A DNA stretch of 64,000 nucleotides from Gp13-AA77 sp035949375 (GCA_035949375.1 DASZIG010000117.1:1-64000), one strand, 5' to 3'; counted from the stretch's first letter, positions 41,941-51,656 are shown. Numbers and translations: made by a program. Notes: generated by a model from the sequence alone, not told the origin.

Positions 41941-44394
41941 TTAGGCGCCGCCGCCGATCCGCATGCCGTAGAACGACCGGTACACGAAGAAGAACGAAAC
42001 CACAAAGAAGGCCGCGGCCAGGCCGTGCGTCAGGCCGCCGCCGCTGGTGGATGTGAGTTTCACCGCCAGTTCGACGGCCAGCAGTCCGAACAGGGTGGTG
42101 AATTTGATGATGGGGTTTAAGGCCACCGAAGAGGTGTCTTTGAAGGGGTCGCCGACCGTGTCGCCGACCACCGTGGCGTCGTGCAGCGGCGTGCCCTTCT
42201 GCTTGAGCTCGACCTCCACGATCTTCTTGGCGTTGTCCCAAGCGCCGCCGGCGTTGGCCATGAAGATGGCCTGATACAGGCCGAAGGTGGCGATGGAGAT
42301 CAGGTAGCCGATGAAGAAGAACGGATCCACAAAAGCGAACGCCAGGGTGACGAAGAACACGGCGATGAAGATGTTCAACATACCCTTCTGGGCGTACTGG
42401 GTGCAGATCTGGACCACCTTCTTGCTGTCGGCCACGGATGCCTTTTCAGCGGATTCCAGGTTGATGTGCGCCTTGATGAACTCGACGGCGCGATAAGCGC
42501 CGGTGGTCACCGCCTGTGCGGAGGCGCCCGTGAACCAGTAGATGATCGCTCCGCCCGTGATCAGGCCCAGGACGAAGGGCGCATGGAGCAACGACAACTT
42601 GCCGACGTTCTCCGTAAGACCGGCCGTGAGCGCCATGATGATGGAAAAGATCATGGTGGTGGCGCCGACAACCGCGGTTCCGATCAGCACCGGCTTGGCC
42701 GTGGCCTTGAACGTATTGCCCGCGCCGTCGTTGGCCTCCAGCATGTCCTTGGCGACGTCGAACCGCACGTCGATGTTGAAGTCGCGCTTTAATTCCTGTT
42801 TGATGTTCGGGACATCCTCGATCAGCGAAAGCTCATACACGGACTGAGCGTTATCGGTCACGGGCCCGTACGAGTCCACGGCAATGGTCACCGGCCCCAT
42901 GCCCAGAAAGCCGAAAGCCACCAGTCCGAAGGCAAACACCGGCGCGGCCAGCATGATGTTACCGAGCCCGAGCGAGCTCACGGCGGAACCGATGGACATC
43001 AGCAGAACCATGGTCAAACCGAGATAATAGGCCGAGAAATTGCCCGCCACGAAACCGGACAGAATGTCGAGCGAGGCTCCGCCCTCCTGCGCCGAAGCCA
43101 CCACTTCCTTCACGTGGCGGGACTCGGTGGAAGTGAAGACCTTCACCAGTTCCGGAATCAGTGCGCCGGCCAGGGTGCCGCAGGAAACGATGCTCGAAAG
43201 CTTCCACCACAGCGTGGTATCGCCGCCGAGCACGGGGATGATCACGGATGAGATCGCGAAGGTCAGCCCGATGGAGACGAGCGACGTGATCCAGACCAGC
43301 GACGTCAGCGGCGCCTCAAAGTTCATCTTGGTGGCGTTGCTGTAACGCGCCTTGGCGATGATGCCGTTGATGAAATAGGCCGCAGCGGCAGCCACCAGCA
43401 TGACGACGCGGATGACGAAGATCCAGACCAGCAACTGCACCTGAATCATGGGATCCTTCACGCCGAGCAGGATGAAGGTGATCAGGGCCACGCCGGTCAC
43501 GCCGTAGGTTTCGAAGCCGTCGGCGCTCGGTCCCACGGAATCGCCCGCGTTGTCGCCCGTGCAGTCCGCGATCACGCCCGGATTACGCGCGTCATCTTCC
43601 TTGATCTTGAAGACGATCTTCATCAGGTCCGAGCCGATGTCCGCAATCTTGGTGAAAATACCGCCCGCGATGCGGAGCGCGGCCGCGCCCAGCGACTCTC
43701 CGATGGCGAATCCGATGAAGCACGGTCCCGCGGCACTGCCGGGAACGAAGAGCAGGATGATGAGCATCATCAGCAGCTCGACCGAGATCAGCATCATGCC
43801 GACGCTCATGCCGGCTTCGAGTGGAATCTTATAGATGGGGTATGGCTTTCCCCCCAGGCTGGCGAAGGCCGTGCGCGAATTAGCGAAGGTGTTGACCCGG
43901 ATGCCGAACCACGCCACGCCGTAGCTGCCGCAGATGCCGATCACGCTGAATAGCAGGATGGTGATCACCTGGGTGGCGCTGTTGTGCAGCAGCACGCCGA
44001 AGTACAGCACGATGATGGCGGCGATGAAGACCCACAGCAGGAGCAGGAACTTGCCCTGCTGGACGAGGTAGGTCTTGCAGGTTTCCCAGATCAGGTGGGA
44101 AACGTCGCCCATGGCGCGGTGGACCGGCAGATTCTTGAGCCTGCTGTAAGTGACGAGGCCGAACAGCAGGCCGAAGACGCAGAACAGCAGTCCGAACATC
44201 AGCAGTTTGTGGCCGTCCGTGCCCAGGAACTGCCCCTGGGAGAGGTCCGGCAGCTTGAGACTTGCTTCGCCCCCGGGCTCCTCGGGCGGCTTGGCCCAGG
44301 CGCCGGTTGCGGCCAGAAGCAACAATGCCAGGCTGGTCAGGGCCGTGCTCAGAGTCCGCAGGATGCGGCGGGGTGGTCGCGGGTAACCCATCAT
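41941..44394 (-). CDS. hppA: Membrane-bound (H+ or Na+ translocating) pyrophosphatase, divergent
   Basis: Ion-pumping inorganic pyrophosphatase of 817 residues with about 16 membrane helices. The catalytic region is recognisable but varied: EDDARNPGVIAD, GDNAGDSVG (canonical GDNVGDCAG), ADGFETYG, then GGAWDNAKK and DTVGDPFKD near the C-terminus. The K+-dependence motif GNTT(A/K)A appears as GNTFKA (about residues 558-563); the Lys suggests K+ independence, while the Phe is odd. About 25 extra residues lie before it (YELSLIEDVPNIKQELKRD...). A signal-like helix and a Pro/Glu-rich stretch precede the usual N-terminus. GGAGGA six bases before the ATG at 44394 fixes the start. The pumped ion cannot be assigned by eye. 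Confidence 0.9.
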   Translation of the reverse strand: MMGYPRPPRRILRTLSTALTSLALLLLAATGAWAKPPEEPGGEASLKLPDLSQGQFLGTDGHKLLMFGLLFCVFGLLFGLVTYSRLKNLPVHRAMGDVSHLIWETCKTYLVQQGKFLLLLWVFIAAIIVLYFGVLLHNSATQVITILLFSVIGICGSYGVAWFGIRVNTFANSRTAFASLGGKPYPIYKIPLEAGMSVGMMLISVELLMMLIILLFVPGSAAGPCFIGFAIGESLGAAALRIAGGIFTKIADIGSDLMKIVFKIKEDDARNPGVIADCTGDNAGDSVGPSADGFETYGVTGVALITFILLGVKDPMIQVQLLVWIFVIRVVMLVAAAAAYFINGIIAKARYSNATKMNFEAPLTSLVWITSLVSIGLTFAISSVIIPVLGGDTTLWWKLSSIVSCGTLAGALIPELVKVFTSTESRHVKEVVASAQEGGASLDILSGFVAGNFSAYYLGLTMVLLMSIGSAVSSLGLGNIMLAAPVFAFGLVAFGFLGMGPVTIAVDSYGPVTDNAQSVYELSLIEDVPNIKQELKRDFNIDVRFDVAKDMLEANDGAGNTFKATAKPVLIGTAVVGATTMIFSIIMALTAGLTENVGKLSLLHAPFVLGLITGGAIIYWFTGASAQAVTTGAYRAVEFIKAHINLESAEKASVADSKKVVQICTQYAQKGMLNIFIAVFFVTLAFAFVDPFFFIGYLISIATFGLYQAIFMANAGGAWDNAKKIVEVELKQKGTPLHDATVVGDTVGDPFKDTSSVALNPIIKFTTLFGLLAVELAVKLTSTSGGGLTHGLAAAFFVVSFFFVYRSFYGMRIGGGA

Positions 44395-44596
44395 CAGTAT
44401 TCCTCCAGTTTTCACTTTATTCCAGCCGAGGATGCGCATGAGCCGCGCGCCGGGGTTGACGCGAGTCGCTGCCGAAGTCCGGTTCGCAATATGTACGGCG
44501 TGAGCCGAACTGCGAGCCGGTTGTTTCAAACCACAAAGTAAAAAACTTAAACGAGGGCCCCTCGGAGGCGCGTGTCCACAAGCTGCGAGATCATTT

Positions 44597-44626
44597 TTTA
44601 TAGCATCAATGGGCCCGCAGCGTCAA
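44597..44626 (-). promoter_or_regulatory. Candidate promoter of hppA
   Basis: On the minus strand TTGACG (44626-44621) and TATAAA (44602-44597) are 18 bp apart, each matching 5 of 6 consensus bases. The leader to the hppA ATG would be about 195 nt. The rest of the 385-bp divergent spacer (44395-44779) holds no gene that I can see. Confidence 0.55.
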
Positions 44627-44779
44627 CCAGTTACATGGAGCCAAGGGTGTTACTCGGTGATCAATCCCCCCGATTGCCCCCACGCCCCGGGGCGCCACGA
44701 ATTGAGGTTTTTGTTTTCGCCGCAATCGCGATATTCTGGCGGGCCTTTTGGGGCAAGCTCCTTTTGAGGCGAGCTACAG

Positions 44780-46030
44780 ATGCCGGACGTTAGCCAGGCG
44801 GACGCGCGGGGCGGCTCAACACGCTGGACGATCGTAGGACTGTTGTTCGCGGCCTCGTTGATCAACTACGTCGATCGCTCCACGATCTCGCTCGCTCTAC
44901 CGCTGATCGGGCACGACTTGCGCCTGGGCCCGGAAACCAAGGGAGTGCTGCTCTCCTCCTTCTTCTGGTCCTATGCCCTGATGCAGGTCCCGATCGGATG
45001 GGCCGCGGATCGCGTCAATCTGCGCTGGCTTTACGCCGCCGCCTTCGCGGTATGGTCCCTGGCCCAGGGGCTTACGGGATTTGCCGGAAGCCTCGCGGCG
45101 TTGATGCTCTTTCGCGTGCTGCTCGGCATCGGCGAGTCGATTTATCTTCCGGGCGGCACCAAGATCGTCAGCGTGCTGTTTGCACCCCGGGAGCGGGGCC
45201 TGCCTTGCGGACTCTTCGATTTCGGGACGCGCATGGGCCTGGTGCTGGGAGGCCTGACCATTCCCTGGCTGCTCGTCCATTTGGGCTGGCGCGTCGCCTT
45301 CCGGCTGGTCGGATTTGCCGGACTCTTATGGCTCGTACCCTGGATTCTGGCTACCCCGCGCCGCATCGGCCAGAGCCAACAACAGCCGCGGACCGGCGCG
45401 CCGCCAATGCAGGGAGTCCGGGCGCTCGTTCGCAATCGTAATCTCGTCGGAATCTGCCTGGGGTTCTTCTGCTTCGATTATTACTGGTATCTGCTGGTGA
45501 ACTGGTTGCCGGACTACCTGGTCACCGTGCGCCACTTCACCCTCCTCGGCGCCGGCTTCTTCGCGGCCCTACCCTTTCTGGTATTCGGCGCGAGCGAGCC
45601 CGTGGGCGGCTGGCTCGCGGATCGGCTGATCCGCCGGGGCTGGGATGAGACCCGCACCCGCAAGGGCATCGTGACCGTGGCCTTCCTCACCGGGCTGCTG
45701 CTGATTCCCGCTTCGCGTGTCGCGAGCGCCGGCGCCGCCGTGGCGCTCATCGCGGGAGGGTCGCTCGTGGGACTCGCCACCGGCAATCTCCTGGTGATCC
45801 TGCAATGCTGCGCCCCATCCGACGAGGTCGGGCTCTGGACCGGGTTCGAAAATCTTTTCGGCAACGCAGCCGGGGTGCTGGCGCCGATCGTTACCGGACT
45901 GATCATCAGCCGCACCGGCTCCTACGCGCCCGGTTTCGCACTCGCCGCCATCACACTGCTCGTGGGTCTGCTGTGCTACTGGTTCATCGTGGGAGATCTG
46001 GGGCCGAAGGTATGGTCCAGCAACAGTTAG
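44780..46030 (+). CDS. MFS transporter, anion:cation symporter (hexuronate/phthalate) type
   Basis: Integral membrane protein of 416 residues with 12 predicted helices. The N-terminal segment NYVDRSTISLALPLIGHDL and the loop 2-3 motif GWAADRVNLRW, followed by RVLLGIGESIYLPGGTKIV, are typical of the anion:cation symporter family. Members of that family import hexuronates, glucarate or other organic acids. The substrate is unknown here. The gene stands alone on its strand, and its stop codon interlocks with that of the convergent DUF4342 gene (shared TTAG). Ribosome-binding is weak (GAGG about ten bases upstream). Confidence 0.88.
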   Translation: MPDVSQADARGGSTRWTIVGLLFAASLINYVDRSTISLALPLIGHDLRLGPETKGVLLSSFFWSYALMQVPIGWAADRVNLRWLYAAAFAVWSLAQGLTGFAGSLAALMLFRVLLGIGESIYLPGGTKIVSVLFAPRERGLPCGLFDFGTRMGLVLGGLTIPWLLVHLGWRVAFRLVGFAGLLWLVPWILATPRRIGQSQQQPRTGAPPMQGVRALVRNRNLVGICLGFFCFDYYWYLLVNWLPDYLVTVRHFTLLGAGFFAALPFLVFGASEPVGGWLADRLIRRGWDETRTRKGIVTVAFLTGLLLIPASRVASAGAAVALIAGGSLVGLATGNLLVILQCCAPSDEVGLWTGFENLFGNAAGVLAPIVTGLIISRTGSYAPGFALAAITLLVGLLCYWFIVGDLGPKVWSSNS

Positions 46031-46281
46031 GACTTCTGCTCCTGCCGCACCACCACGATCGTGCACTTGGTGAGCAGCGCAGCCATGGCTCCCACGGCCG
46101 TCAGCACGGGCGCGACGATGGCGGCGACAGCCCCGACGGTCAGGGGAATCTCGACAAGCGAGTGCCCACTGTCGTGCTTGATGATGATCTTGGTGGCGTT
46201 GCCCTCGTGGATGACCTTCTTGATGAAGCTCAGGAGTTCGTCGCCGCTCACATGAAATTCCTCTTTGTGTTCTTGTTTCAT
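46027..46281 (-). CDS. DUF4342 domain protein
   Basis: Small protein of 84 residues matching DUF4342 as I know it: EEFHVSGDELLSFIKKVIHEGN, then KIIIKHDSGHSLVEIPLTVG, a hydrophobic VAAIVAPVLTAVGAMAAL helix, and a C-terminal strand TKCTIVVVRQ. Function is unknown for the family. It may be membrane-associated through the single helix. Its stop overlaps the MFS gene stop on the other strand. The start has no clear ribosome-binding site. Confidence 0.8.
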   Translation of the reverse strand: MKQEHKEEFHVSGDELLSFIKKVIHEGNATKIIIKHDSGHSLVEIPLTVGAVAAIVAPVLTAVGAMAALLTKCTIVVVRQEQKS

Positions 46282-46365
46282 GCCAGCCGAGCCTTTCGGA
46301 ATCTTGCGGGAGCCTCGTCAGGCGTCCTGGTCTGACGCCTCGGAATCGCCCTTCGATCGACGTCC

Positions 46366-48456
46366 TTACCAGATCTGGCACCGGACCGCCGACGGACGCA
46401 CCATGGCGTCGCCCTCCTGGCAGTCGAACGCCTTGTAGAACGGCGGCATGTTCGTCGGCGCGGCGATGGAGCGGAAGCGGTCGAGGGCGTGTGGATTGGT
46501 GTTCACCATCAGGCGCTCGAACTCCGGCCGGTCATTGGCGGCCCAGATCTGGGCGTACGAGAGGAAGAATCGCTGTTCGGGTGTGAAGCCTCCGATCAGC
46601 GGGCGCGGTTTGCCTTCCAGATCCTTTTCGAGAGCGTTGTAGGCGATCGTGAGACCGCCGAGATCGGCGATGCTTTCGCCGAGTACAAGCTTGCCGTTTT
46701 CGTGCAGGTCGCCTTCCACCACGTAGCTGTCGAACTGCTTCTGGACGCACTCGGCGCGCCCCTCGAAGTTCTTGGCGTCCTCCGGGGTCCACCAGTCGCG
46801 CAGGTTGCCGTCAGCATCGAACTTGCGTCCCTCGTCGTCGAAGCCGTGGGTCATCTCGTGGCCGATCACCGCGCCCATGCCGCCGTAGTTCGAGGCGTCG
46901 TCCGCCTTGGGATCGAAGAACGGCGGCTGCAGGATGCCTGCTGGAAACACGATTTCATTGCGCTCCGGGCTGTAATAGGCATTGACAGTCGGCGGTGACA
47001 TGCCCCATTCCGCGCGATCGACCGGCTTGCCGATCTTCTTCATGCCGCGATTGAACTCGAACTCACGGCCGTGCACGGAGTTTGTAACGTAGGAGCCGCG
47101 GTCAACGTTGAAGGCGGAGTAGTCGCGCCATTTGTCCGGATAGCCGATCTTGCGCGTGAATGCCGTAAGCTTCTTGAGCGCCTGCTCGCGCGTGGCCTCG
47201 CCCATCCAGGGCAGCGTTTGCAGGTCCTGCTGCAGCGCAGCCACCAGGTTGGCTACCATCTCCTGGGCGCGCGCCTTGGCCTCAGGCGGAAAATACTCCT
47301 GCACGTAAATCTGGCCGAGCGCTTCGCCGAGCTGGCGGTCTGTTGCCTGCACGCAACGCTTCCAGCGCGGCAGCAGCTCCGTGGTACCTTGCAGGGCGCG
47401 TCCGCGGAAGTTGAAATCTTCGTCCACGAAGGGCTGCGAAAGCTCGGGCGCCACCGCATCGACAAGATGCCACCTCAGGTAGATTTTCCAGGCAGGGAGC
47501 GGGATGGCCTTGAGATCGTCGTTCATCGCCTGGAAGAACTTGGGCACGGCCACGTCCACCGTGTCGATGTTGGGATAGCCGATGTCTTGGAAATAGCCGT
47601 CCCAAGAGAAATCCGGGGTCAGCGTCTTCAGGTCGCCTCGGCTCATCTTGTGATACAGCTTTTCGGGATCGCGCCGCTCAACGCGCGTCAGGGACACCTG
47701 GGCCAGCTTGGTCTCGATGTCCATGACCACCTGGGTCTCGGCAGACGCCTTGGCTTCGTCGTCGCCGAGCAGTTCGAACATCTTCGTCACGTGGCCGACG
47801 TACTGGACGCGAATCTTCGCGTTCTTCTCGTCCACTGGCTGCTTTCCGGTCTCGACGTAGTAGTCACGGTCCGGCATTCCCAATCCGCCCTGGTCGGCGC
47901 CGCCGATCACCTGGGAGCTGTCTTTCGCATCCTGCGTGGAGCGGAAACGGAACAGCGCGTTCACGCCCATGCCCTGCAGGTGCGCGATCTCACCTTCGAG
48001 GGTGTCGACGCTGTCGATAGCCTCAATGCGTTGAAATTCGGGCTCGAGCGGCTTCACGCCTTCGGCGTTCACCTGGGGCTCATTCATGCAGCTCGCATAG
48101 AAGTCGCCGATTTTCTGCTCGTTCGAGCCGGGCGCGGCGTTATGGTCGGCCGCGGCCTTTTCCAGGATCTCCTTCAAGTGCTCCTGATTCCGCTCCAGGA
48201 GGGAGGTGAAGCTGTTCCAGGAGGGATAAGCGGCCGGTATGGGATTATTCTTCAGCCACTCGCCGTTGGCGTAATGATAGAAATCCTGGCAGGGCTTGCA
48301 GGTCTTGTCGATGGAGCCGAGTTGCACGCCGTGATCCCCGGAGCCGCCTGAAGCCTCCTGGCCGGCGTACCGGGCCTGCCCCCAGCACATGGAGGCCGCT
48401 ACGAGGACGGCGCCGGCCGCCAGGCCTGAAACAAAAAGCGGACGATTTGAAGTCAT
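46366..48456 (-). CDS. pepO: M13 family metallopeptidase (neprilysin/PepO-like)
   Basis: Zinc endopeptidase of 696 residues with a signal sequence (1-27), so probably periplasmic or secreted. The zinc motif HEMTH lies in GAVIGHEMTHGFDDEGRKFD, and the third ligand Glu in GESIADLGG. The substrate-binding NAYYSPERNEIVFPAGILQPPFFD block precedes them, and the protein ends with the family-typical CxxW (CQIW). AGGAG six bases before the ATG supports the start. An AACGGCTT-type repeat lies about 140 bp upstream. Peptide substrates are unknown. Confidence 0.95.
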   Translation of the reverse strand: MTSNRPLFVSGLAAGAVLVAASMCWGQARYAGQEASGGSGDHGVQLGSIDKTCKPCQDFYHYANGEWLKNNPIPAAYPSWNSFTSLLERNQEHLKEILEKAAADHNAAPGSNEQKIGDFYASCMNEPQVNAEGVKPLEPEFQRIEAIDSVDTLEGEIAHLQGMGVNALFRFRSTQDAKDSSQVIGGADQGGLGMPDRDYYVETGKQPVDEKNAKIRVQYVGHVTKMFELLGDDEAKASAETQVVMDIETKLAQVSLTRVERRDPEKLYHKMSRGDLKTLTPDFSWDGYFQDIGYPNIDTVDVAVPKFFQAMNDDLKAIPLPAWKIYLRWHLVDAVAPELSQPFVDEDFNFRGRALQGTTELLPRWKRCVQATDRQLGEALGQIYVQEYFPPEAKARAQEMVANLVAALQQDLQTLPWMGEATREQALKKLTAFTRKIGYPDKWRDYSAFNVDRGSYVTNSVHGREFEFNRGMKKIGKPVDRAEWGMSPPTVNAYYSPERNEIVFPAGILQPPFFDPKADDASNYGGMGAVIGHEMTHGFDDEGRKFDADGNLRDWWTPEDAKNFEGRAECVQKQFDSYVVEGDLHENGKLVLGESIADLGGLTIAYNALEKDLEGKPRPLIGGFTPEQRFFLSYAQIWAANDRPEFERLMVNTNPHALDRFRSIAAPTNMPPFYKAFDCQEGDAMVRPSAVRCQIW

Positions 48457-48593
48457 GATTCGCTCCTGGTTCGAAGGGTCACGGCAAGCCCAAGAAACGC
48501 ACGCTCGGGCCGCTAATCCTCAGCTTCGCGAAGGCGCCTTATTATAAACCTCTTGTTTCCAAAAATGGAATACGCGCTCATTTTTTCAACCGC

Positions 48594-48626
48594 TTTGTTT
48601 TCAATAATATTACGGCTTCGCTCGTA
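48594..48626. repeat. AACGGCTT-type element, fourth copy
   Basis: This copy has TTTGTTTTCA, nine variable bases, CGGCTTCG, two variable bases and CGTA. It matches the copy at 12301-12332 in all fixed parts, including the flanking TTTG and CGTA. It lies 138 bp upstream of pepO in the same orientation relative to the gene as the copy upstream of serA. Confidence 0.6.
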
Positions 48627-48685
48627 GGTCCCGCCTCCATTTTCTGGCGCTTCGGCCGGGTGCGCGTCTGGATCGCGACCCAGTC

Positions 48686-48713
48686 GTTCAATCCGCCATC
48701 GTCAATTCTGAAT
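48686..48713. repeat. Heptanucleotide tandem repeat, NCAATCG family (copy 2)
   Basis: Four 7-mers: GTTCAAT, CCGCCAT, CGTCAAT, TCTGAAT. They match the phase and composition of the array beyond hppA (41901-41928). Confidence 0.5.
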
Positions 48714-49009
48714 GGAGGAGCCGGGATGCTCGGCCGAAAGGCATGGGGGTCCTCCCCGCCGGGGACGAATCCCCGTGCGAAGAGGAGGCGAGGGTAACAG
48801 GTTCCGGGGTGAGGGTCACGAGGTCTGCCGAGGCCCGCGCTGTAGGCTATCTTATAGCGATGGCCCCCGAGAGCAGCCCCTTACTCGGAACCTGTTGTGT
48901 GATGCGAGGCAGGGCATTCGTCAGTGCCCGACGACCCGAACCTCTCTTAAACCGAAATGGCGTGCCCTGCCCTTAGACACATCGGCTCCGGGCAGCAGGG
49001 CCCGCCCTG
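48714..49009. other. Intergenic stretch with inverted repeats
   Basis: No convincing gene. Inverted arms occur at 48796-48806 with 48886-48896 (AACAGGTTCCG type, 79-nt loop), and around 48904-48914 with 48963-48973 (GGCAGGGCA type). A tight palindrome AGCAGGGC-CC-GCCCTGCT at 48994-49011 touches the cupin stop codon and may be its terminator hairpin, although no T-run follows. Confidence 0.45.
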
Positions 49010-49498
49010 CTATTTCTTCCGGCTAGGGTCATCGTCAGGATTGACGTAGTTGAATTGCAGAGGCGACGTGCCGTGGACCTGCACCACGACTTCGCCGCTG
49101 GCCATCGCGTAGTGGTGCATGCTCGGGTCCAGGTAAGCAAAGCTGCCCGCCGGGAAACTCAACATGCCGTTCTCTTCAAAGTGGTCTCCCATGCCGACCT
49201 TGAATGTTCCCGATATCACCGTGACGTTCTCGCGCTGCGGATGCCAATGCGGCGCTATGCGATAGCCGTCCGGCATCTTCAGACGCAGCGTATAGTCTCC
49301 GCTGGTCGCGAGAGGATTGCCTTCCAGAACGGCCAGTTGTGCGCCGGCCGGCATGAATGGCGGCGCCGGACCGTATGGAATCGAGTCTGGTGTAAACGCG
49401 TTTTTTTCCTGTGCAGGAGCCGCACCAACGATGCGGGAATGCCTGACCGCGGCCAGTACCCCCGCGAGCGCCAGGACCAAACATACATTCCGTTTCAT
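49010..49498 (-). CDS. Secreted cupin-domain protein
   Basis: Protein of 162 residues with a signal peptide (1-about 29) and one cupin barrel. Motif 1 is visible as APHWHPQRENVTVISGTFKVG, with two His and the Glu positions of metal binding, and motif 2 as FPAGSFAYLDPSMHHYAMA. Catalytic role is unknown; similar short periplasmic cupins are often annotated DUF4437-like. GGAGG eight bases before the ATG fixes the start. It is divergent from the CadC-type regulator, with a 145-bp A/T-rich spacer between them. Confidence 0.85.
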   Translation of the reverse strand: MKRNVCLVLALAGVLAAVRHSRIVGAAPAQEKNAFTPDSIPYGPAPPFMPAGAQLAVLEGNPLATSGDYTLRLKMPDGYRIAPHWHPQRENVTVISGTFKVGMGDHFEENGMLSFPAGSFAYLDPSMHHYAMASGEVVVQVHGTSPLQFNYVNPDDDPSRKK

Positions 49499-49643
49499 GC
49501 TACTTTCCTCCTTGAGTCAGAACTGTGGAACCGGCAGACACTATCGCTCCATCGCCGGGCCACTTCAATCGGATTCCAATCACTTTAGTATATTTTTTAT
49601 GTATCGGCGTAATTTGCTTACAAATTAGGGCTTATCGACTACA

Positions 49644-51455
49644 ATGGCCGTCATGAGGGGTCCGAAAGCGAGTGAGATCGAGCTCGACCTCGGCCGTTAC
49701 GAGCTTCGACGCGGCGGGCGCAGGGTCAAGCTTGAGAAGAAGCCGATGGAACTGCTGATTTTTCTGGTCCGCCGCCGGGAGCAGATGGTTTCCCGCTCAG
49801 ACATCGTGACCAGGCTTTGGGGCTCCGATCTCTTCGTCGATACCGAGCGGAACATCAACAACATCGTGCGTAAAATCCGCACCGCCTTGGGTGACCCGGC
49901 CGCTGAACCGCGGTTTCTGGAAACGGTGGTCGGGAAGGGGTATCGGTTCATCGGACCTGTCCGCGTGATCAGCCCCCTCTATCCACCTTCCGATTCGCGT
50001 GAGGGCGCCGGCGGCCAGATGCCGGTGCGCAACGGTTCCACGGGGAAAAGTGAGCGCGCTTCGCTTGCTGTGTTACCGCCGCATCTTCCAGGCGACCACG
50101 CGGACGACAACGGCTTTTCTCTGGGTTTTGCGGATGCCCTGGTTTCCCGTCTGGCGAACCTGGAGGGCGTTGACGTTCTCCCGACGTCGGCCATGCTGAA
50201 CGTGCCCACGCGGGCACGGGCGCCGGAAATCGCGTCGCGCCTGGGAGTCCGCTTCGTGGTGCACGCTACGCTGGGGGCGTCCAAGGCGGAATCGCCTTTG
50301 TCGGTGGAGCTGTTTGATTCTCACTCGCAAAGCAGTTGCTTCGTGGGGGACCTGCCGCTCGACGTGCAGCGCGCCCTTGACCACGTGGATGACATTGCCT
50401 CCCACACCGCCCGAGCGCTGAAGCGGCCCCTTCACCTGGCAGCCCGGAGCCAGGCCCGCTACAGTCGCGATCCACTGGCATACGCCCAGTTTATCCAGGG
50501 TTACCGGCGTAGCTCCTCCGGCGATCCCATCCTGCTTGAAGAAGCGACGCAAAACCTGATGAACGCCGTCGCCCGCGACCCTGCCTTCGCGCTCGCCCAT
50601 GCTGTTCTCTCTTTCGTGTGCGCCGTACGTCACTTCGAATTCGATCCCAGCCGAAGCTGGCTGGAAAAGGCCGAATTCCACTGCCGGCGCGCGCTTGAGC
50701 TCGATCCGGCGCTGCCCGAAGGGCACGTTTCCAACGCTTTTTTGCTCTGGGGGCCTGCCAAGAACTTCCAACACATCGACGCGATCGCTGAGCTGAAGCG
50801 CGCCCTGGCCCTGCAGAAGAATCTACCCCACGCGTACAACCGCCTGGGGACGATCCTGGCCCACATCGGCCTGCTGGATCATGCGCGCACAATGTACGAA
50901 TGGGGCAAGCCTTTCGATCCGAACAAAAGGATCAGTCACAGCATTGCCCAGGTCTACCTGTGGAGCGGAGAGTACGAACTCGCCCGGGAAGAGTCAGAGA
51001 GGTGGCGTCTCGAGAATCCGGCGAGCAAATACGCTCTTTATTTCGCCCCCCAACCCGCGATGCTAACCGGGGACTTGAATGGGGCCAGGAGCCTGGTCGA
51101 CGAAGCCGCAAGCCTGATGCCCGAAGAACCGCTGATTATCAGCCTGCAAGGGGTGATGTACGCCTTGACGGACAAGTCCGCGCAGGCCCTGAGATGCATG
51201 AACCGGGCGTGTGCGAACCCGAAATCTTTCGGTCACGCTCACCACACCTACTATCAGATCGCCTGCATACTTTCCCTGCTCAACCGGACCGACGCGGCGC
51301 TTGAATGGCTTGAGCGCAGCGTCGATACCGGTTTCGCCTGTTGGCCGTTCTTTCTTAAGGACCCATGCCTCAAAAATCTCCGCGGGCACGCGCAGTTTGA
51401 ACTGCTGGTCAGTTCCTTGCAAGCCAGGTTTGCAGACGATTTGGGGCTATTGTAA
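49644..51455 (+). CDS. CadC-type winged-helix regulator with TPR domain
   Basis: Protein of 603 residues. An N-terminal OmpR/PhoB-type winged helix (about 8-107: ELLIFLVRRREQMVSRSDIVTRLWG, NNIVRKIRTALGD, ETVVGKGYRFIG) is followed by a TolB-amino-like segment (about 135-255, LPPHLPGDHADDNGFSLGFADAL). A TPR region then runs to the end. There is no transmembrane helix between the DNA-binding and TPR parts, unlike CadC itself, so it is probably cytoplasmic. No Shine-Dalgarno precedes the ATG at 49644 or the second ATG at 49653. It faces the cupin gene and may control it; that is inferred from position only. Confidence 0.88.
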   Translation: MAVMRGPKASEIELDLGRYELRRGGRRVKLEKKPMELLIFLVRRREQMVSRSDIVTRLWGSDLFVDTERNINNIVRKIRTALGDPAAEPRFLETVVGKGYRFIGPVRVISPLYPPSDSREGAGGQMPVRNGSTGKSERASLAVLPPHLPGDHADDNGFSLGFADALVSRLANLEGVDVLPTSAMLNVPTRARAPEIASRLGVRFVVHATLGASKAESPLSVELFDSHSQSSCFVGDLPLDVQRALDHVDDIASHTARALKRPLHLAARSQARYSRDPLAYAQFIQGYRRSSSGDPILLEEATQNLMNAVARDPAFALAHAVLSFVCAVRHFEFDPSRSWLEKAEFHCRRALELDPALPEGHVSNAFLLWGPAKNFQHIDAIAELKRALALQKNLPHAYNRLGTILAHIGLLDHARTMYEWGKPFDPNKRISHSIAQVYLWSGEYELAREESERWRLENPASKYALYFAPQPAMLTGDLNGARSLVDEAASLMPEEPLIISLQGVMYALTDKSAQALRCMNRACANPKSFGHAHHTYYQIACILSLLNRTDAALEWLERSVDTGFACWPFFLKDPCLKNLRGHAQFELLVSSLQARFADDLGLL

Positions 51456-51656
51456 CGTAAGTTCTCATCGCTCCCGATTTTCGACCGTTTCGTCTTGGAG
51501 TTCGATCGTCCGCGACTCAGCGGGACATGGAACGACAGCTTGCGTCCTCCAAAGTTAGCGTGCAAACTGGATAGCGTTTCGCTGCCACTCGCGTTCCGCA
51601 ACGGCTCTCGTTAACCGACGAGGGCTGAACGCGAGGAGGCCGCCAGGGAGGCGCTC

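Noticed and set aside
44395..44529. 45-codon N-terminal extension of the pyrophosphatase
   Set aside because: GGAGGA lies before the internal ATG at 44394 and the extension has no family similarity.
48712..49026. 104-codon frame on the plus strand before the cupin gene
   Set aside because: Rich in Arg/Gly/Pro from GC bias, overlaps inverted repeats and the cupin 3' end, and lacks a credible domain.
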